Below are positions 51,494-61,366 of a stretch of DNA of 64,000 bases, piece by piece. The notes beneath the pieces were generated by a model. That model searched no databases and was not told where the DNA came from. It saw only the letters and a program-made list of their open reading frames with translations. The position numbers and the translations under genes are program-made. Origin of the DNA: Hyphomonas sp. (GTDB lineage: Bacteria; Pseudomonadota; Alphaproteobacteria; Caulobacterales; Hyphomonadaceae). The DNA lies in contig NZ_CP051230.1 of the NCBI RefSeq assembly GCF_017792385.1, forward strand, positions 2,728,001 to 2,792,000, in the 5' to 3' direction. The first letter of the stretch is position 1; each line of letters starts with the position of its first letter.

Positions 51494-52491
51494 AGCGGGT
51501 CTGCTTTTCGGGGCAGGTAGAAATAGGCAAACCAGAGCCCAAGTATGCTGAAGGCCACTCCGTATCGGATGACATCGCTGTTGATCAGCTGGCGTCCGAA
51601 GCCTTCCAGCAAGGCTGCGATGATCAGCATGATCACGCAGCCCATGGCGATGCTCGCCGCTGTCTGCCCAGCCTTGCGAGCGGAGTTGAGACGCGTCATC
51701 TGGCCGGGAAAGGCGACCGCGCCGCCAATAACGAAGCCGGCAGCGCCCGCCAGCACGATGGCAAACAATTCGGTTGTCCCGTGAATGAGCAGCCAGCCGG
51801 TGAACTCATAGCCCAGTCCCTTGCTCCAGAACACAGCATGGAGCGACCCCATCATGACGCCATCATAGACAAGCAGCCAGGCGGTCGGGATGCCAAAGGC
51901 GAAGCCTAGCGCAAAGGCGAACAGTGCGATCTGCGCGTTGTTGTTGAAAAGGTAACTGGCGAATGAGGTCAGCTGTCCGTCGCTCAATTCACCTTCTTCC
52001 GTGTAGATCGTTGACCGCAGATAGTCGACCGTGGCGTCCGGATTGCGGCCATCCCAGAAATTCTGGCCATGAAAGGTCCAGAACCATTCCATGTCCTGCA
52101 TGCACAGGAAGAATGCCAGCGCCCATCCGCCGAACAGGAACAGGGCCGCCAGGATCGTCGGGCCGAGCGCAGAGGACACGCAGGCCGGCCAGTCCCGACG
52201 GAGGAAGTCCATCATCCGCTCACCGAGGGACGTGCGCGCGCCATAGACAAAGAAATAGGCGCGGGTGCAAAGGCTTTCGAGATAGGCAATGACGTTCTGG
52301 TCAAGGGAAATCGCCCGCGCGACCGAAAGGGAAGAAACGGCCTGCCGGTAGAGGTGGGGCAAGGCGGTCATCTGTTCATCGCTCAAAGCCTTCACGCCGG
52401 AATTCTCCGCGCGAGTCAGGATCAGGTCCAGTTTGCGCCAGTCGCTCTCGCGTTCCTCCCGGAACCGGTATGATTTCAAGAGGTCACTCAC
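51490..52491 (-). CDS. SpoIIM/DUF95-type membrane protein
   Basis: The 333-residue protein has a soluble N-terminal region and five or six membrane helices with the stage II sporulation M-like pattern (LFNNNAQIALFAFALGFAFGIPT, split as FNNNAQIALFAFALGF and GFEFTGWLLIHGTTELFA-like block). In non-sporulating bacteria it accompanies MoxR and DUF58 genes. It overlaps both neighbours by 4 bp. Confidence 0.88.
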   Translation of the reverse strand: MSDLLKSYRFREERESDWRKLDLILTRAENSGVKALSDEQMTALPHLYRQAVSSLSVARAISLDQNVIAYLESLCTRAYFFVYGARTSLGERMMDFLRRDWPACVSSALGPTILAALFLFGGWALAFFLCMQDMEWFWTFHGQNFWDGRNPDATVDYLRSTIYTEEGELSDGQLTSFASYLFNNNAQIALFAFALGFAFGIPTAWLLVYDGVMMGSLHAVFWSKGLGYEFTGWLLIHGTTELFAIVLAGAAGFVIGGAVAFPGQMTRLNSARKAGQTAASIAMGCVIMLIIAALLEGFGRQLINSDVIRYGVAFSILGLWFAYFYLPRKADPL

Positions 52492-53801
52492 AGCATGTTC
52501 CTCTGCTTGATCTGGAGATACCGGGAAATCAGCTCCGGTCCGAATGCTTCGGGTCGGGTTTCCAGCACCTGCACACCCATGCGCTGGAGCCGCAACAACA
52601 CGGTATCGCGTTCGGCGAGCAAGGTGTCGGCGATCACGGCGCGGGTCACGTCTTCCGTCGTATTGGGCGGGGCATCCACGATACTGGACAGGGTTTCATC
52701 CTCGAACGTGGCGAACAGGACGAGATGGCGATCCGTGAGCCGTTTCACATTCTCAAGCATCAACTCGGCGGAGATCGTGTCGACAAAGTCGGAGAAGATG
52801 ATGATCAGGCTGCGCCGCTCCAGCCGGCTGGCGAGCGAGGACAAGGCCAGTGTGAAGTTTGATTCCTCACTCGAATAATCGAGTTTGGCCGCGAAATCCT
52901 GGGCCTTGGTGAAGCTGCGCTGGCCAGACAGGAAGCCACTGACCAGTCCGGGGCGGGCATCAAATCCATAAATCATGGTGCGATCGCCGCTGCGCAGGGA
53001 CACAAAGGAGAGCAGCAAGCCGGCATTGATGGCCCGGTCGATCTTGGGGACTCCGCCTAACGGCTCGCTCATCAGCCGGCCGGTATCGAAAGCAAAGACG
53101 ATATTGTGATTGCGTTCCGTCCGGAATTCCTTTGCCAGGAGGTTGCGATGGCGAGCGGAGTGTTTCCAGTCAATGGCACGCCGGTCCATGCCGGTGGTGA
53201 ATTCGCGCAGCGCGTCGAATTCGCTGCCATCGCCGCGATCTATCTGGACCTTCACCCCGAAATCGGCATCGCGGGAGTAGATTCGGATGGCTTCGTCCTT
53301 GACCCATCGGATATTGGGCGTGATGGGAATGTCGATATCCAGCGGCTGGATATGGCGTTTCTGGATCAAGCCGAGGGGGCCTTTCCAGCGCGTCCATATC
53401 CTGACGAGCCGTGCGAGGCCGCGCCGTGTGGGAGAAACCGGGAATGCGTAGGGGTGGGTTCGGTCAGACCATCCACGCAGGCCAGCCTGAGGGACCGGCT
53501 CCAGAAAGTCGTTCACTTCAAGCAGTGTTTCGACACGGTGCGGCAGCGGACCCTCCTTGAACCGGAAGACGGCGTCCACCGGATCCGATCCGCCGACATA
53601 GAGAATTGAGGGCGCCTCCACGTCGATTTCGAATGCGCGAAGCCGCGCCCCGATCATCGCGTCCATCAGCACCAGCCCCGCGACGCCGCCGATCCAGCCC
53701 GCCGACACGACCCACAAATCCGGGCGCAGCAAGGCAATGGCGATCATCACCGGCACGCCGAGCAGCATCAGGAAGATGGCGCGAGAGGTTGGAAAAATCA
53801 C
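52488..53801 (-). CDS. DUF58 protein (VWA-like partner of MoxR)
   Basis: The 437-residue protein has two N-terminal membrane helices (about 8-45) and a DUF58 domain with the block FTTGMDRRAIDWKHSARHRNLLAKEF (about 205-230) and a VWA-like fold (VFAFDTGRLMSEP). It works with the MoxR ATPase encoded next door. It overlaps the MoxR stop by 4 bp and the SpoIIM gene by 4 bp. Confidence 0.92.
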   Translation of the reverse strand: MIFPTSRAIFLMLLGVPVMIAIALLRPDLWVVSAGWIGGVAGLVLMDAMIGARLRAFEIDVEAPSILYVGGSDPVDAVFRFKEGPLPHRVETLLEVNDFLEPVPQAGLRGWSDRTHPYAFPVSPTRRGLARLVRIWTRWKGPLGLIQKRHIQPLDIDIPITPNIRWVKDEAIRIYSRDADFGVKVQIDRGDGSEFDALREFTTGMDRRAIDWKHSARHRNLLAKEFRTERNHNIVFAFDTGRLMSEPLGGVPKIDRAINAGLLLSFVSLRSGDRTMIYGFDARPGLVSGFLSGQRSFTKAQDFAAKLDYSSEESNFTLALSSLASRLERRSLIIIFSDFVDTISAELMLENVKRLTDRHLVLFATFEDETLSSIVDAPPNTTEDVTRAVIADTLLAERDTVLLRLQRMGVQVLETRPEAFGPELISRYLQIKQRNML

Positions 53802-54754
53802 CGCGGCGCTGCCGTCTGCTCGATGATGGCGGCCAGGGTTTCGTCCGTGGTTTTTCCTTCGATCTCGGCGGCCGGGGAGAGAAGGACACGGTGCCGCAAG
53901 GCGGGCAGGGCGAGCAATTTCACATCGTCCGGAATGACGAAATCCCGACCATCCAGCGCTGCGCGCGCGCGCGAGGCAGTGGCCAGCGCTGCCGCAGCAC
54001 GGGGAGATGCACCGGTTTCAAGTGCCGGAGACATGCGCGTCGCGCGGACAATATCGACAATGTAGGAGATGATGTCGTCCTGCAGACGCGCCCCCGATAC
54101 CGACATCACGGCGTCACCGAGTTCCTCGACTGACACGACGGCTTCGATTCCGAACCCTTCTGCCGTCTTCATGCCGGTCCGTGTGCCGTGCCGGGCTACG
54201 ATGGCAAGTTCTTCCTCGCGGCTCGGATAATCCAGCGTATGCTTGAAGAGAAAACGGTCTAGCTGGGCCTCCGGCAAGGGATAAGTGCCCTGTTGTTCGA
54301 TAGGGTTTTGCGTCGCGATCACGGTGAAACGGTCATTGAGGGCATAGGTATCGCCATCAATGGTCACCTTGCGTTCCTGCATCGCTTCCAGCAGGGCGGC
54401 CTGGGTCTTTGGTGGCGTGCGGTTGATCTCGTCTGCCAGCAGCAGATCGGTGAAGATTGGCCCCTTGGTCAGCGCAAACTGGTTTGTCTGGAAATTGAAC
54501 AGATTCGTACCCAGTACGTCGCCGGGCATCAGGTCAGGCGTAAACTGGATGCGCCCGAATTCGAGGGAGATGGAACGCGCAAAGCATTGGGCCAGCAAGG
54601 TCTTGGCCGTACCGGGCGGGCCTTCCAGCAGGACGTGACCTGAGGAGAACAGGGCTGTCAGCAGGATGTCCACCGTCGTGTCCTGACCGACCACGGCCTT
54701 GCGAACCTCATTGCGGATCCGGTCCGCCAGTGCCTTGATGTCATTCACGTTCAT
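53798..54754 (-). CDS. MoxR-family AAA+ ATPase
   Basis: The 318-residue chaperone-like ATPase has Walker A GPPGTAKT (about 42-49), Walker B LLLADEINRTPPKTQ (about 110), the sensor ATQNPIEQQGTYPLPEAQLDRF (split as ATQNPIEQQGTYPLPEAQ) and the C-terminal lid. MoxR proteins help mature or fold partner complexes with DUF58 proteins. It overlaps the DUF4350 gene by 14 bp. Confidence 0.96.
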   Translation of the reverse strand: MNVNDIKALADRIRNEVRKAVVGQDTTVDILLTALFSSGHVLLEGPPGTAKTLLAQCFARSISLEFGRIQFTPDLMPGDVLGTNLFNFQTNQFALTKGPIFTDLLLADEINRTPPKTQAALLEAMQERKVTIDGDTYALNDRFTVIATQNPIEQQGTYPLPEAQLDRFLFKHTLDYPSREEELAIVARHGTRTGMKTAEGFGIEAVVSVEELGDAVMSVSGARLQDDIISYIVDIVRATRMSPALETGASPRAAAALATASRARAALDGRDFVIPDDVKLLALPALRHRVLLSPAAEIEGKTTDETLAAIIEQTAAPR

Positions 54755-55964
54755 TCATGGATCTCCCGATAATTCCCTTGCGCCAGCGGAAAAGCTCGCG
54801 TGCCTTGTTCATGAGGTCGTCCCGGTTTGCTGCAGGTTCCTGCAGCCCGGACGCCATGTCGGTAAACCGCTTGCCGGACCCTTCTTCCGGACCAAGACGA
54901 TCCAGAAGCGCCGTAAGCTGGGTTTCAGTCATCGTGCGGGGCGCGCCAATATCGCGGGCCACCCGTCGCCGGATCAGGTGCAGGTATCCCGGCGCCATGC
55001 GCGTTTCCCGTCGCGCCATGGTAACCAGGCCCGCCGAATTGTCTGTCAGTGCCTGTTTGCCGAAGGCGATCACGCGGTGTTCGCGGGCCGGCGGTCCGAA
55101 CCGCATGAGCGCGGCCCAGCCCAGCAGAAGGGCTGCAGCGAGGGCTGTGAGGGTTGCGCCGATGAACGGGATGTCGAACACCATCTGCAGCAGGTTTTCA
55201 GAGCGAATGAAGCCGTGAAGCGTTGCGTCGAAGATTATGGGTTGGTCGCGATCGAATCGGATCAGGTCAATCATTTGCATCGCGAAACGCGCATTTTCGA
55301 TACGCGAGAGGCCGAACGTGTTGATCATGTCCGGGTCGGCCAGGATGAACATGCCGGTGGCAGGGTCCCGCGCCAGCAGGATGCCGTCCGGTGTTTCGAC
55401 AATGGCTTCCAGATTGTTGCCCCGGATCACCTGCATCTTGACGTCAGGGCGCAAGGCAAGGCGGGCGGCCCCGGTCCGTATGGTGTCGGGAATGTCGATC
55501 CGGCCGATCTCCGCTTCCAGGCCGAGCGTGTCCAGCACATCATTGACCGAGCTGGCGTCAATGAACCGGGTGTCGCGCTGCCGCGCGCGGTTGGTCGGGT
55601 CCGTCATGCCAACCCATTTGGGCAGGACAAGCAGCGTGGTGCGGTTGGTGTCCAGGTCTTCGACGGCCCGGCTGGCGCCCCAGCCGGGCAGAGTCACGAC
55701 GAGCAGGCCCCAATCGTCTTCTGTCAGTGTGCGTTCAAGGCGAGATATGCTGACGGGATAGTCCTGCGCCTCGAGCAATTGGACAAAACCGTTATAGCCG
55801 AGTGCAGAGGTGGAGAAGGGGTGGGATCCGGCGACATTGCGGTCCCGCAATTCCGGGGCCCAGCCCGCAAGAACCATGATCGCACCGAAGGAGAACAGGG
55901 CAATGGTGATCAGGATGGCTACCATCCTGCCGCTGAACGGGGATGAGGCGGTTGGATCGGTCAT
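54741..55964 (-). CDS. DUF4350 membrane protein
   Basis: The 407-residue protein has a membrane helix at each end of a periplasmic DUF4350 domain (GYNGFVQLLEAQDYPVSISR, TLPGWGASRAVEDLD; second helix about 265-288) and a cytoplasmic tail. ATG at 55964 overlaps the preceding stop as ATGA with GGAGG upstream. An ATG six bases earlier sits on the ribosome site. Confidence 0.85.
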   Translation of the reverse strand: MTDPTASSPFSGRMVAILITIALFSFGAIMVLAGWAPELRDRNVAGSHPFSTSALGYNGFVQLLEAQDYPVSISRLERTLTEDDWGLLVVTLPGWGASRAVEDLDTNRTTLLVLPKWVGMTDPTNRARQRDTRFIDASSVNDVLDTLGLEAEIGRIDIPDTIRTGAARLALRPDVKMQVIRGNNLEAIVETPDGILLARDPATGMFILADPDMINTFGLSRIENARFAMQMIDLIRFDRDQPIIFDATLHGFIRSENLLQMVFDIPFIGATLTALAAALLLGWAALMRFGPPAREHRVIAFGKQALTDNSAGLVTMARRETRMAPGYLHLIRRRVARDIGAPRTMTETQLTALLDRLGPEEGSGKRFTDMASGLQEPAANRDDLMNKARELFRWRKGIIGRSMNERE

Positions 55965-56740
55965 GTCCATCCCTCCCCGAAGGCAAAGTCCTCATAGGAG
56001 GCGCGCGCTGTCTGCCAGCCGGATTCATCGACATCCCGGCCACCGAAGAAGCTGCGTTCAACAATGGCGATGATGGGGCCGAGCGCCGAGCGGGCGCGTC
56101 CCGGCAGGTAACCGAGGCTGCCAATCTCCCGCGCGGTCAGGGAGCGGGGCACGCCGGTTTCGACCCGGGTCTGGATGTCCTCGATCGAGCGGAACAGGAG
56201 CAGGTGCACCGCTTCGGCGAACTTGCCGGCCCGGGCCAGGGCGTCTGCTTCCTCGAGCAGGGACCGGGCGACTGCGGCTTCCGGGCGGAAGTCGGTCAGG
56301 ACATCGTCCTCGGGAGTGTCCTTCTTTCCCTTGTCGCGGCTGAACCGGATCCGGGCTGCCTCTCCGAACAGGAAATAGAGGACGCCAAGGCTCACGAGCA
56401 CGATCACGCCATAGAACAGGAGGGTGAAGAGGGGACGCAGAAGGGACAGGAAATCCCAGATCGCCCGCAACCAGTTCGGCGGCGAGGAGACAGAGGGGGG
56501 AGGCAGTTCGAGCGGGTCGGCTTCAGGGCGTTCCAATTGGAGGGTCGAGTTGCGCAGATAGGCCGCATGCGCGGCTTCGAATGTATCCTCATTGTACTCC
56601 GGAATGGCCGTATCGTAGGGCGTGTCAGCCTCTTCGAACTCCACCGGAGGATCGATCCGGAGGCTGTCCTGCGCCACAACGGGCGCAGCCAGACTGGCGG
56701 CGATCAATGCGGCGGCGCACAAGCGGACCGTCAGGCTCAA
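55961..56740 (-). CDS. DUF4129-type membrane protein
   Basis: The 259-residue protein has a signal peptide (cleaved after VVAQ, about residue 23), a periplasmic part, one membrane helix (about 108-128) and a cytoplasmic DUF4129-like domain (ALARAGKFAEAVHLLLFRSIEDI, split as AGKFAEAVHLLLFRSIEDI; SLTAREI). It is the first gene of the six-gene MoxR cluster. Its upstream gap to 56873 is promoter space. Confidence 0.85.
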   Translation of the reverse strand: MSLTVRLCAAALIAASLAAPVVAQDSLRIDPPVEFEEADTPYDTAIPEYNEDTFEAAHAAYLRNSTLQLERPEADPLELPPPSVSSPPNWLRAIWDFLSLLRPLFTLLFYGVIVLVSLGVLYFLFGEAARIRFSRDKGKKDTPEDDVLTDFRPEAAVARSLLEEADALARAGKFAEAVHLLLFRSIEDIQTRVETGVPRSLTAREIGSLGYLPGRARSALGPIIAIVERSFFGGRDVDESGWQTARASYEDFAFGEGWT

Positions 56741-56872
56741 TGAGCGTCTCCCTCTAGGCTGCGGAACGGACTACCGCCTTGACTCGACCGACTATTTCAG
56801 AGGTTGCGTGCCGCTTCAACGGCCTATTGCCTATTGCCTCCATTATCCCGATATAGCGGCCATCAGGCATAG

Positions 56873-57352
56873 ATGAGGCAGAACATGGACAAGGCAGCGC
56901 GTTACCGGGAGCTGAAGACGGAAATCGACAGCGTGGTTGCGGGCGAGACGTCCGTGACGGCGCGCTATGCGACGGCGTCCTGCATTCTGGCCCAGGCTTT
57001 CAAGCCCCGATTCTTCTGGACGGGCTTCTATGTCGTGGATCCGCTGAAGACGCAGGAATTGGTCGTTGGGCCCTACCAGGGCACGCTGGGCTGCCTGCGA
57101 ATTCCGTTCGGCAAGGGCGTGTGTGGCCATGTAGCGGCGACAGGCGAGCCGATCATCGTGCCGGACGTGCACGCGTTTCCGGGCCATATTGCTTGTGACT
57201 CCGCCAGCAATTCCGAGATCGTTGTGCCGGTTCTCGACGGACAGGGAAACCTCGCGGCCGTGCTGGATGTCGATTCCACGGAACTCGACGCGTTCGATGA
57301 AGTGGACCGCGAAGGCCTAGTTGCTATCTGCGAGACGCTCCTCACCGCCTAG
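56873..57352 (+). CDS. msrC: Free methionine-(R)-sulfoxide reductase (GAF)
   Basis: fRMsr reduces free methionine-R-sulfoxide through disulfide exchange. The 159-residue GAF protein has three cysteines spaced 10 and 24 residues apart (GCLRIPFGKGVCG and HIACDSASN), the spacing of the E. coli enzyme's catalytic set. An alternative ATG lies at 56885. Its end overlaps the convergent esterase gene by 36 bp. Confidence 0.93.
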   Translation: MRQNMDKAARYRELKTEIDSVVAGETSVTARYATASCILAQAFKPRFFWTGFYVVDPLKTQELVVGPYQGTLGCLRIPFGKGVCGHVAATGEPIIVPDVHAFPGHIACDSASNSEIVVPVLDGQGNLAAVLDVDSTELDAFDEVDREGLVAICETLLTA

Positions 57353-59107
57353 GCCCGCCGCCGTCGACAGCAGGGCTGTGTTCTCTATCAGCTCCAGCGG
57401 CGTTCTGGATTGCCGAATGGCATCGATCCGCAGGTTCAGATGGTCTTCAAGAATGTCCAGCTTGCGCGCGCGCAGGCTGCTGATGCGCTTGATCTCGCGG
57501 CCGAGTTCCAGCCACAGATCGCTGTCGGGCTCATAGGCCGGCCAGTCCGGCAGGCCAGGTCCGTTCGGATTGCCGGTGCGGGCGAAATTCGTCCAGTAGG
57601 CCATCATGGCGTCGGTCAGGTCGCGGTCGTCCGCATTGGTCGGCAGCAGGCTGATATGGCTGTCAAAGACGAAGGGAATCTCCGCCGCATGGTGCGCGCC
57701 CAGGGTCTGGGAATTGCCGATGGGGGTCCGCGTGAAATGATACAGCCAGGTTGGCTGGCCGGCCTCGACATTGGCACGGGCGAGAAAGCGTGTGTGTACC
57801 CCGAACCAGTCATCGCCGAGCATTTTCCGGGCGCCCCGATCCCAGCTCTCCAGCGAGGTCATGCCATAGAGCGCCTGCAGCGCCTTGGCGGAATTCACGC
57901 CGAAGACGCCCTCGAGCATTGCTTCGCGTTGTTCAAGCGAGCCGGATATGTTTGGCAGCAATAGGGTCGGCGACCTGGTTTCATCGTAGAACAGCGTGCC
58001 TTCATCGGCATTGTAGCCGGCCAGGATCGGCACGCGGTTGGCGCCACCATCACGAATGGCCTCGCCGATCGGCAAAGGCAGCACGCGGCCATCGACGGTG
58101 GGCAGGAAGTATTTCACCAGATCCTGCCGCACCTGAACGCGATCGATGATGGCTCCGGAGGGGATCGCGCGCAGGCGATCGGCCGTTGCGGTGGAGTCTA
58201 CAAGCGTCGACAGGAATTCCTCGCCGACATCTTCCGAGCTGCGCACATTGGGCAGGGCAGACCGGGAAAGATGGAGTGCATTGTAGCTGCTGACGCCACT
58301 CTGCAGGATGGCTTTTTCATACAGGCCGTCCGCAAGAGGCGTTGCCATCAGTTCACTGACGGATTGTGCGCCGGCGCTTTCACCGAAAATGGTCACATTG
58401 TTCGGGTCGCCGCCAAAGCGGGCGATGTTCTGCTTCACCCAGCGCAGGGCGGCCACCTGGTCCAGAAGGCCATAATTGCCGGAGGTTCCGGATTCCTCGG
58501 TCAGGGCAGGGTGGGCCAGATAGCCGAATGGTCCGAGGCGGTAATTGATCGTGACCAGCACCACGCCGTTCTCGACCAGCCCGTTGGCCTGATAATAGGC
58601 GGACGAGCCCGCGCCGGCCTGATGGGACCCGCCATGGATCCAGACCATCACGGGCTGAAGGCGCGCCTTGCCGCGATTGGCTGTCCGCACATTCAGGAAG
58701 AGGCAGTCTTCAGCTTCCGGCGGGGCTGGCTGGGATGAGATGTATTGTTTGGCGACCAGCCGTTTCCACCAGGGCAGTCCGTTGCCGTCGATGATGCGCT
58801 CAACGACATGGTTCATATGGCCGCGCGGCTGCAGGCATTCAGGGCCGAACGCGCGCGCGTCACGCGTGATTGCGCCCCATTGGGGTGGGGATGTGGGCGC
58901 CGACCAGCGTCGGGCCGTGGCATAGGGGATGCCGTTGAACACCTGGATTTCCGGATTGTCGAGGTCCACGCCGCCCTGGATTTCACCCTGGTCGATACGA
59001 AGCGGCTCTGTCAGCGCCATGGGTGGTTCGGGCTGGTTCATGCGGAACCAGACCCACGCGCTGAACCCAAGCAGCGCAAAAAAGAAAACTATACTCAGAC
59101 GCTTCAT
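57317..59107 (-). CDS. Carboxylesterase type B family hydrolase
   Basis: The 596-residue alpha/beta hydrolase has an N-terminal membrane anchor or signal (LSIVFFFALLGFSAWVWF), EDCLFLNVR, oxyanion region VWIHGGSHQAGAGS, nucleophile serine in FGESAGAQS and a C-terminal catalytic His in GAHHAAEIPFVF. It is likely periplasmic. ATG at 59107 places the signal at the start. Substrate unknown. Confidence 0.92.
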   Translation of the reverse strand: MKRLSIVFFFALLGFSAWVWFRMNQPEPPMALTEPLRIDQGEIQGGVDLDNPEIQVFNGIPYATARRWSAPTSPPQWGAITRDARAFGPECLQPRGHMNHVVERIIDGNGLPWWKRLVAKQYISSQPAPPEAEDCLFLNVRTANRGKARLQPVMVWIHGGSHQAGAGSSAYYQANGLVENGVVLVTINYRLGPFGYLAHPALTEESGTSGNYGLLDQVAALRWVKQNIARFGGDPNNVTIFGESAGAQSVSELMATPLADGLYEKAILQSGVSSYNALHLSRSALPNVRSSEDVGEEFLSTLVDSTATADRLRAIPSGAIIDRVQVRQDLVKYFLPTVDGRVLPLPIGEAIRDGGANRVPILAGYNADEGTLFYDETRSPTLLLPNISGSLEQREAMLEGVFGVNSAKALQALYGMTSLESWDRGARKMLGDDWFGVHTRFLARANVEAGQPTWLYHFTRTPIGNSQTLGAHHAAEIPFVFDSHISLLPTNADDRDLTDAMMAYWTNFARTGNPNGPGLPDWPAYEPDSDLWLELGREIKRISSLRARKLDILEDHLNLRIDAIRQSRTPLELIENTALLSTAAGLGGEERLADSN

Positions 59108-59175
59108 GAAACGAGACCCCTGCCCGTCAAGGCAAACGCTATACCACTTGCCCGGTAAAGTCACTCACGCGGAGG

Positions 59176-60345
59176 TCAAACGGGACGCAAATCTCGTAGT
59201 GCATTTTCCACTGAAATTACAAGGTCTTCGGTGGGCTCAATTCCACACGCCAATCGCACGAATCCGTCGGCTACCTGATCGCCCCATCGGATTCTGCACT
59301 CCGCCGAGGTGTGCACGCCCCCGAAACTGGTCGCTGGAACGATCAGTTCATTGTTACTTATGAAGTTTTCCGCTGCTTCGCGGTCTTTCAGGGTAAAACT
59401 GACAATGGGCCCAAAGCCGCGCATCTGGCGAAGTGCGATGTCATGGCTCGCGTCCTGCGGGAGGCCTGGGTATCGGACCGCGGAAACGGCGGGGTGCCCG
59501 GAAAGACATTTTGCGACCTGCAATGCGCTCTGATTTGCCCGGGAAACGCGCAGTTCGAGCGTCTCCAGCCCTCTATGCAGCAGATATGCATCGAATGGAC
59601 TGACAATCGCACCACCGAGCCGGCGATAGGTGCGCACCTGGTTGATCAAGGCAGTGTGCCGACTTGAGACATGTCCGCACAGCACATCCGAATGGCCTGC
59701 CATGGCTTTTGTGTCGGACATGACCACCATGTCCGCGCCGAAATCCAATGGCTGCTGGCATAGTGGTGTTGCGGTCGTGTTGTCGGCGACGAGGAACGCC
59801 CCCGCAGACTTTGCCCGGTCCGCAACCGCTGCGATGTCGCAAACGTCGAGGCCGGGATTTGACGGGGTCTCAATCATGACCAGCCGGCAGCCAGACATGT
59901 CCGCTTGGTCCATTCCGGCGGTCGGGCAGGTTTCGACTTCGATCCCGCGCGGGACGAAGTGCTCCTCCAGCAGGCTTCGCACATTGTAATAGCCGTCCGC
60001 ATGGACCAGCACCTTGTCGCCCGGGCGCAGGAGCGTGTGGAAGACAGCTGCAATTGCGGCCATGCCAGAGGGAAAGAGCACCGTTTCTGCCGCCTCCAGC
60101 AGACCGATTTCCGCTTCCACGCATTCGACCGTCGGGTTGCCGTTCCGACCATAGAAATGACTGCCGTCCGGATCACCGGGCAGGTGGAAGGTCGTGCTGG
60201 CCATGATGGGCAGCGAAACGGGTTGGCCCTTCGACAAACTGCGCCCGCGATGGTGCAGAAGGTCAGACATGGGAGACGGTTTGCGTGTCACGAACGGTAA
60301 GTCCTTGAATGGGATTCGTGGGGAGTCTGCGCTGGTGACAGACAT
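59176..60345 (-). CDS. Cys/Met-metabolism PLP lyase (MetC/cystathionine-lyase-like)
   Basis: The 389-residue PLP enzyme shows FYGRNGNPTVECVEAEI (about 65-81), the cofactor lysine in MSDTKAMAGHSDVLCG (about 200) and the aspartate in LVADNTTATPLCQQP. It is closest to cystathionine beta-lyases, but gamma-synthase or methionine gamma-lyase activity cannot be excluded. ATG at 60345 is used. ATG at 60270 is possible. It follows the GST gene after 28 bp. Confidence 0.88.
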   Translation of the reverse strand: MSVTSADSPRIPFKDLPFVTRKPSPMSDLLHHRGRSLSKGQPVSLPIMASTTFHLPGDPDGSHFYGRNGNPTVECVEAEIGLLEAAETVLFPSGMAAIAAVFHTLLRPGDKVLVHADGYYNVRSLLEEHFVPRGIEVETCPTAGMDQADMSGCRLVMIETPSNPGLDVCDIAAVADRAKSAGAFLVADNTTATPLCQQPLDFGADMVVMSDTKAMAGHSDVLCGHVSSRHTALINQVRTYRRLGGAIVSPFDAYLLHRGLETLELRVSRANQSALQVAKCLSGHPAVSAVRYPGLPQDASHDIALRQMRGFGPIVSFTLKDREAAENFISNNELIVPATSFGGVHTSAECRIRWGDQVADGFVRLACGIEPTEDLVISVENALRDLRPV

Positions 60346-60373
60346 TTGGAAACTATCAAAACAATGAAACCGG

Positions 60374-61366
60374 TCAGATTTTCGCAGACAGGAGCGACGC
60401 ATTCGGCCCGATCCAGGTCGCCAGGCGATCCCGTTCAGGAGCCGACAATGCACTCCATTCCGACCGCAACGCGGCGAGGCATTTCAGCTGGTACTTGAAC
60501 ACGCCCTGAGCGTAGCGGCCGTTTTCGATTTCCAGCGAGAAGGTCTCCTCACCACTGCCGATAGCGTGTTCATTGGCCCCCAGGAAGGGCAGGTAGGTGT
60601 CTCCGGCCAGACCGAGCAGCGCCTGAACCGGGGCGCTCAGCGCGTCCAACCATTCCCCCTCGATGCCGCTGGCATCGTCCGCATGGTCCAACCATCGATA
60701 AAGATAGGGCGTATCCTGTCTCAGCCAGGCCATGGGTGTGGGGTCGACACTCATCACCTTGAGCTGGCCATAAAAGCCGAGGTCTGCAAGTGAAATGCGG
60801 TCCCCAAACAGAAAGCGGGTCTTTCCGGTCGCCATGGCTTCCAGCAGACGACAGGCCCTTTTCCAGCTGGCCTCGATCAAGGGGGCGGTCTCCGGTGTGC
60901 ACCCTACCAGAGCCATTCTGCCAGTCTGCCGCTCACGGATGGTGGCCGCAGCATCTTCGACGCCGGTTCGGCCGGTATTGGGCAGCGTGTCGAACATCAG
61001 CCAGTTTGCACACCATTCGGCGTCCGCCGCATAGGCCCAGCGATAGTGAAACATGGCTTTCATGAACCATTCGTCTGCCATGTCCTCCAGCAGAAGACAG
61101 GCGAACCTCGCGACCGGATCGGTCGGCAAGAGCGATACTCCCTCATCCTCAATCGACAGCAGGAAGGGCGTGGAATCATTTGTCCAGCTGCCGTCAGGGC
61201 GGCGGATAACGGGGATAACCGGCGCGCGGACATTCGGCAGGATGGCCAGCCGATCTTCGGCGGTCATGCCCGTCCATGTGTGAACCAGGCGTTTCGCCCT
61301 CATCGCGGCCCGCACCTTCATGGAATAAGGTGACCCGAGCGCTCCGTATACCTCATAGGGGCTCAT
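60374..61366 (-). CDS. Glutathione S-transferase family protein
   Basis: The 330-residue protein starts with a thioredoxin-like domain (GALGSPYSMKVRAAM; PVIPVIRRPDGSWTNDSTPF with the glutathione-binding Asp-Ser). An all-helical domain follows (FLFGDRISLADLGFYGQL). It is longer than typical GSTs by about 100 residues. It overlaps the DUF1330 stop by 4 bp, so the two are coupled. Confidence 0.85.
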   Translation of the reverse strand: MSPYEVYGALGSPYSMKVRAAMRAKRLVHTWTGMTAEDRLAILPNVRAPVIPVIRRPDGSWTNDSTPFLLSIEDEGVSLLPTDPVARFACLLLEDMADEWFMKAMFHYRWAYAADAEWCANWLMFDTLPNTGRTGVEDAAATIRERQTGRMALVGCTPETAPLIEASWKRACRLLEAMATGKTRFLFGDRISLADLGFYGQLKVMSVDPTPMAWLRQDTPYLYRWLDHADDASGIEGEWLDALSAPVQALLGLAGDTYLPFLGANEHAIGSGEETFSLEIENGRYAQGVFKYQLKCLAALRSEWSALSAPERDRLATWIGPNASLLSAKI